This document shows, in pieces, positions 16,227 through 18,942 of a DNA stretch of 18,942 nt. This DNA is from Pholiota molesta (taxonomy: Eukaryota > Basidiomycota > Agaricomycetes > Agaricales > Strophariaceae). Under the pieces are notes generated by a model. It saw only the letters and a list, made by a program, of their open reading frames with translations. It was not told the origin of the DNA and did not search any database. Within the stretch, counting starts at the first letter, position 1; each line of letters opens with the position of its first letter. The DNA lies in assembly GCA_014925825.1 (NCBI GenBank), contig JACGCK010000505.1:1-18942 (forward strand), given 5' to 3'. The position numbers and the translations under genes are program-made.

Positions 16227-18942
16227 ATGTCAGATTTTTGCAGAGTGCTGGTGCGTGCGCTACTGTACGAGTGAGGCGCGACGAGCCTCACTTCTGGACG
16301 CAAAAAAAATCGTGTCATTATGACAAGAATTGCACTCTGTGCAGCATAAATGAGGATCTTAGAGCCTCAGAGACGGAATGACATGTCAGATTTTTTGCAG
16401 AGTGCTGGTGCGTGCGCTACTAATACGAGTGAGGCGCGACGAGCCTCACTTCTGGACGCAAAAAAATCGTGGCACTACGACGAGATTTGCACTCAGCGCA
16501 TTGCTATCTATTTTGTTGTCTAAAGTGAGGATCTTAGAGCCTCAGAGACAGAATGGCATGTCAGATTTTTCGCAGAGTGCTGGTGCTCGCACTACTAATA
16601 CGAGTGAGGCGCGACGAGCCTCACTTCTGGACGCAAAAAAAATCGTGTCATTATGACAAGAATTGCACTCTGTGCAGCATAAATGAGGATCTTAGAGCCT
16701 CAGAGACGGAATGACATGTCAGATTTTTCGCAGAGTGCTGGTGGTGCGCTACTAATACGAGTGAGGCGCGACGAGCCTCACTTCTGGACGCAAAAGAAAT
16801 CGTGGCATTATGACAAGAATTGCACTCTGTGCAGCATAAATGAGGATCTTAGAGCCTCAGAGACGGAATGACATGTCAGATTTTTTGCAGAGTGCTGGTG
16901 CGTGCGCTACTAATACGAGTGAGGCGCGACGAGCCTCACTTCTGGACGCAAAAGAAATCGTGGCACTACGACGAGATTTGCACTCAGCGCATTGCTATCT
17001 AGTTTTGTTGTCTAAAGTGAGGATCTTAGAGCCTCAGAGACAGAACGGCATGTCAGATTTTTGCAGAGTGCTGGTGAGTGCGCTACTAATACGACTGAGG
17101 CGCGACGAGCCTCACTTCTGGACGCAAAAAAATCGTGTCATTATGACAAGAATTGCACTCTGTGCAGCATAAATGAGGATCTTAGAGCCTCAGAGACGGA
17201 ATGACATGTCAGATTTTTCGCAGAGTGCTGGTGGGTGCGCTACTAATACGAGTGAGGCGCGACGAGCCTCACTTCTGGACGCCAAAAAAATCGTGGCATT
17301 ATGACAAGAATTGCACTCTGTGCAGCATAAATGAGGATCTTAGAGCCTCAGAGACGGAATGACATGTCAGATTTTTTGCAGAGTGCTGGTGCGTGCGCTA
17401 CTAATACGAGTGAGGCGCGACGAGCCTCACTTCTGGACGCAAAAAAATCGTGGCACTACGACGAGATTTGCACTCGTGCAGCATAAATGAGGATCTTAGA
17501 GCCTCAGAGACGGAATGACATGTCAGATTTTTCGCAGAGTGCTGGTGGTGCGCTACTAATACGAGTGAGGCGCGACGAGCCTCACTTCTGGACGCAAAAG
17601 AAATCGTGCATTATGACAAGAATTGCACTCTGTGCAGCATAAATGAGGATCTTAGAGCCTCAGAGACGGAATGACATGTCAGATTTTTCGCAGAGTGCTG
17701 GTGCGTGCGCTACTAATACGAGTGAGGCGCGACGAGCCTCACTTCTGGACGCAAAAGAAATCGTGGCACTACGACGAGATTTGCACTCATGTTGCCTAGG
17801 CATAAATGAGGATCTTAGAGCCTCAGAGACAGAATGGCATGTCAGATTTTTCGCAGAGTGCTGGTGCGTGCGCTACTAATACGAGTGAGGCGCGACGAGC
17901 CTCACTTCTGGACGCAAAAAAAATCGTGTCATTATGACAAGATTGCACTCTGTGCAGCATAAATGAGGATCTTAGAGCCTCAGAGACGGAATGCATGTCA
18001 GATTTTTCGCAGAGTGCTGGTGGTGCGCTACTAATACGAGTGAGGCGCGACGAGCCTCACTTCTGGACGCAAAAAAATGTGGCATACGACGAGATTTGCA
18101 CTCAGGCATTGCTATCTAGTTTTGTTGTCTAAAGTGAGGATCTTAGAGCCTCAGAGACAGAATGGCATGTCAGATTTTTCGCAGAGTGCTGGTGCTCGCA
18201 CTACTATACGAGTGAGGCGCGACGAGCCTCACTTCTGGACGCAAAAAAAATCGTGTCATTATGACAAGAATTTGCACTCTGGCATGCATCATTTTTGCTA
18301 AATAAGGATCTCTAGAGCCTCAGAGACAGAATGGCATGCCAGAATTTTTCGCAGAGTGCTGGTGCGTGCGCTACTGTACGAGTGAGGCGCGACGAGCCTC
18401 ACTTCTGGACGCAAAAAAATCGTGGCACTACGACGAGATTTGCACTCAGCGCATTGGCTATCTAGTTTTGTTGTCTAAAGTGAGGATCTTAGAGCCTCAG
18501 AGACAGAATGGCATGTCAGATTTTTTCGCAGAGTGCTGGTGCGTGCGCTACTAATACGAGTGAGGCGCGACGAGCCTCACTTCTGGACGCAAAAAAATCG
18601 TGTCATTATGACAAGAATTGCACTCTGTGCAGCATAAATGAGGATCTTAGAGCCTCAGAGACGAATGACATGTCAGATTTTTTGCAGAGTGCTGGTTGCG
18701 TGCGCTACTGTACGAGTGAGGCCGCGACGAGCCTCACTTCTGGACGCAAAAAAATCGTGGCACTACGACGAGATTTGCACTCAGCGCATTGCTATCTAGT
18801 TTTGTTGTCTAAAGTGAGGATCTTAGAGCCTCAGAGACGAATGACATGTCAGATTTTTTGCAGAGTGCTGGTGCGTGCGCTACTGACGAGTGAGGCGCGA
18901 CGAGCCTCACTTGGACGCAGAAAAAATCGTGGCACTACGACG
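16227..18942 (+). repeat. Satellite array 3, indel-ridden part running off the window end
   Basis: Monomer starts are about 16227, 16383, 16558, 16716, 16873, 17050, 17206, 17364, 17520, 17676, 17839, 17995, 18167, 18336, 18513, 18670 and 18846 (partial). Lengths drift (156, 175, 158, 157, 177, 156, 158, 156, 156, 163, 156, 172, 169, 177, 157, 176) because single bases are lost or gained, mostly in homopolymers and doublets. Up to about 17675 the order still follows array 2 (5663-7122). Later variants such as AAATAAGG at 18300 and GCAGAAAAAA near 18918 recall array 2 at about 9750 and 10515/10690, so intervening monomers appear to be missing. Confidence 0.85.

Noticed and set aside
1..18942. 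rDNA, tRNA genes or a recognisable retroelement/transposase
   Set aside because: The tandem layout suggested rDNA, but no rRNA-like stretch, tRNA fold, reverse transcriptase or transposase motif was seen on either strand.

Overview
The window looks like a repeat-rich chromosomal segment of a filamentous fungus, most likely a basidiomycete. The only protein-like gene has a compact 55-nt spliceosomal intron with a GTAAGT donor and a CAAG acceptor, and its style is that of an orphan fungal nuclear protein. No prokaryotic operon, rRNA, tRNA, transposase or reverse transcriptase is visible. The taxonomic call is inference, not proof.

Layout from left to right: (1) 1-2095, a copy (copy A) of a minus-strand gene and its 3' flank, cut off inside exon 2. 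(2) 2096-2557, a 'leader' of about 460 bp with an 11-fold TAGGG-rich tract, followed by satellite array 1 (2558-4054, 9 monomers). (3) 4055-4518, a second leader, followed by the long satellite array 2 (4519-11134, 39 regular monomers plus a diverged terminal one). (4) 11135-11782, a single-copy spacer. (5) 11783-14620, gene copy B, nearly identical to copy A over their shared 2.1 kb but extending further 5'. (6) 14621-15082, a third leader, followed by array 3 (15083 to the window end), which is collinear with the start of array 2.

The satellite has two monomer lengths, 158 bp (S) and 177 bp (L). They are arranged in nested higher-order repeats: a 335-bp dimer L-S, a 493-bp trimer L-S-S, a 670-bp tetramer and a 986-bp hexamer block. 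Every regular monomer carries a short hairpin, and typical S monomers add two more. Leader, array 2, spacer and gene together form a macro-unit of 10,564 bp (4057-14620) that starts again at 14621. The locus is therefore a tandem macrosatellite containing a gene, or the assembly makes it look like one.

The gene reads as three pieces in one direction. An in-frame TGA separates the first two, and a clean 55-nt intron separates the second and third. Its last exon ends in a lysine/arginine-rich stretch and a 12-glutamate run. I recognise no domain. The last 2.7 kb of the window shows mounting 1-base indels relative to array 2, as expected from an unpolished long-read contig end.
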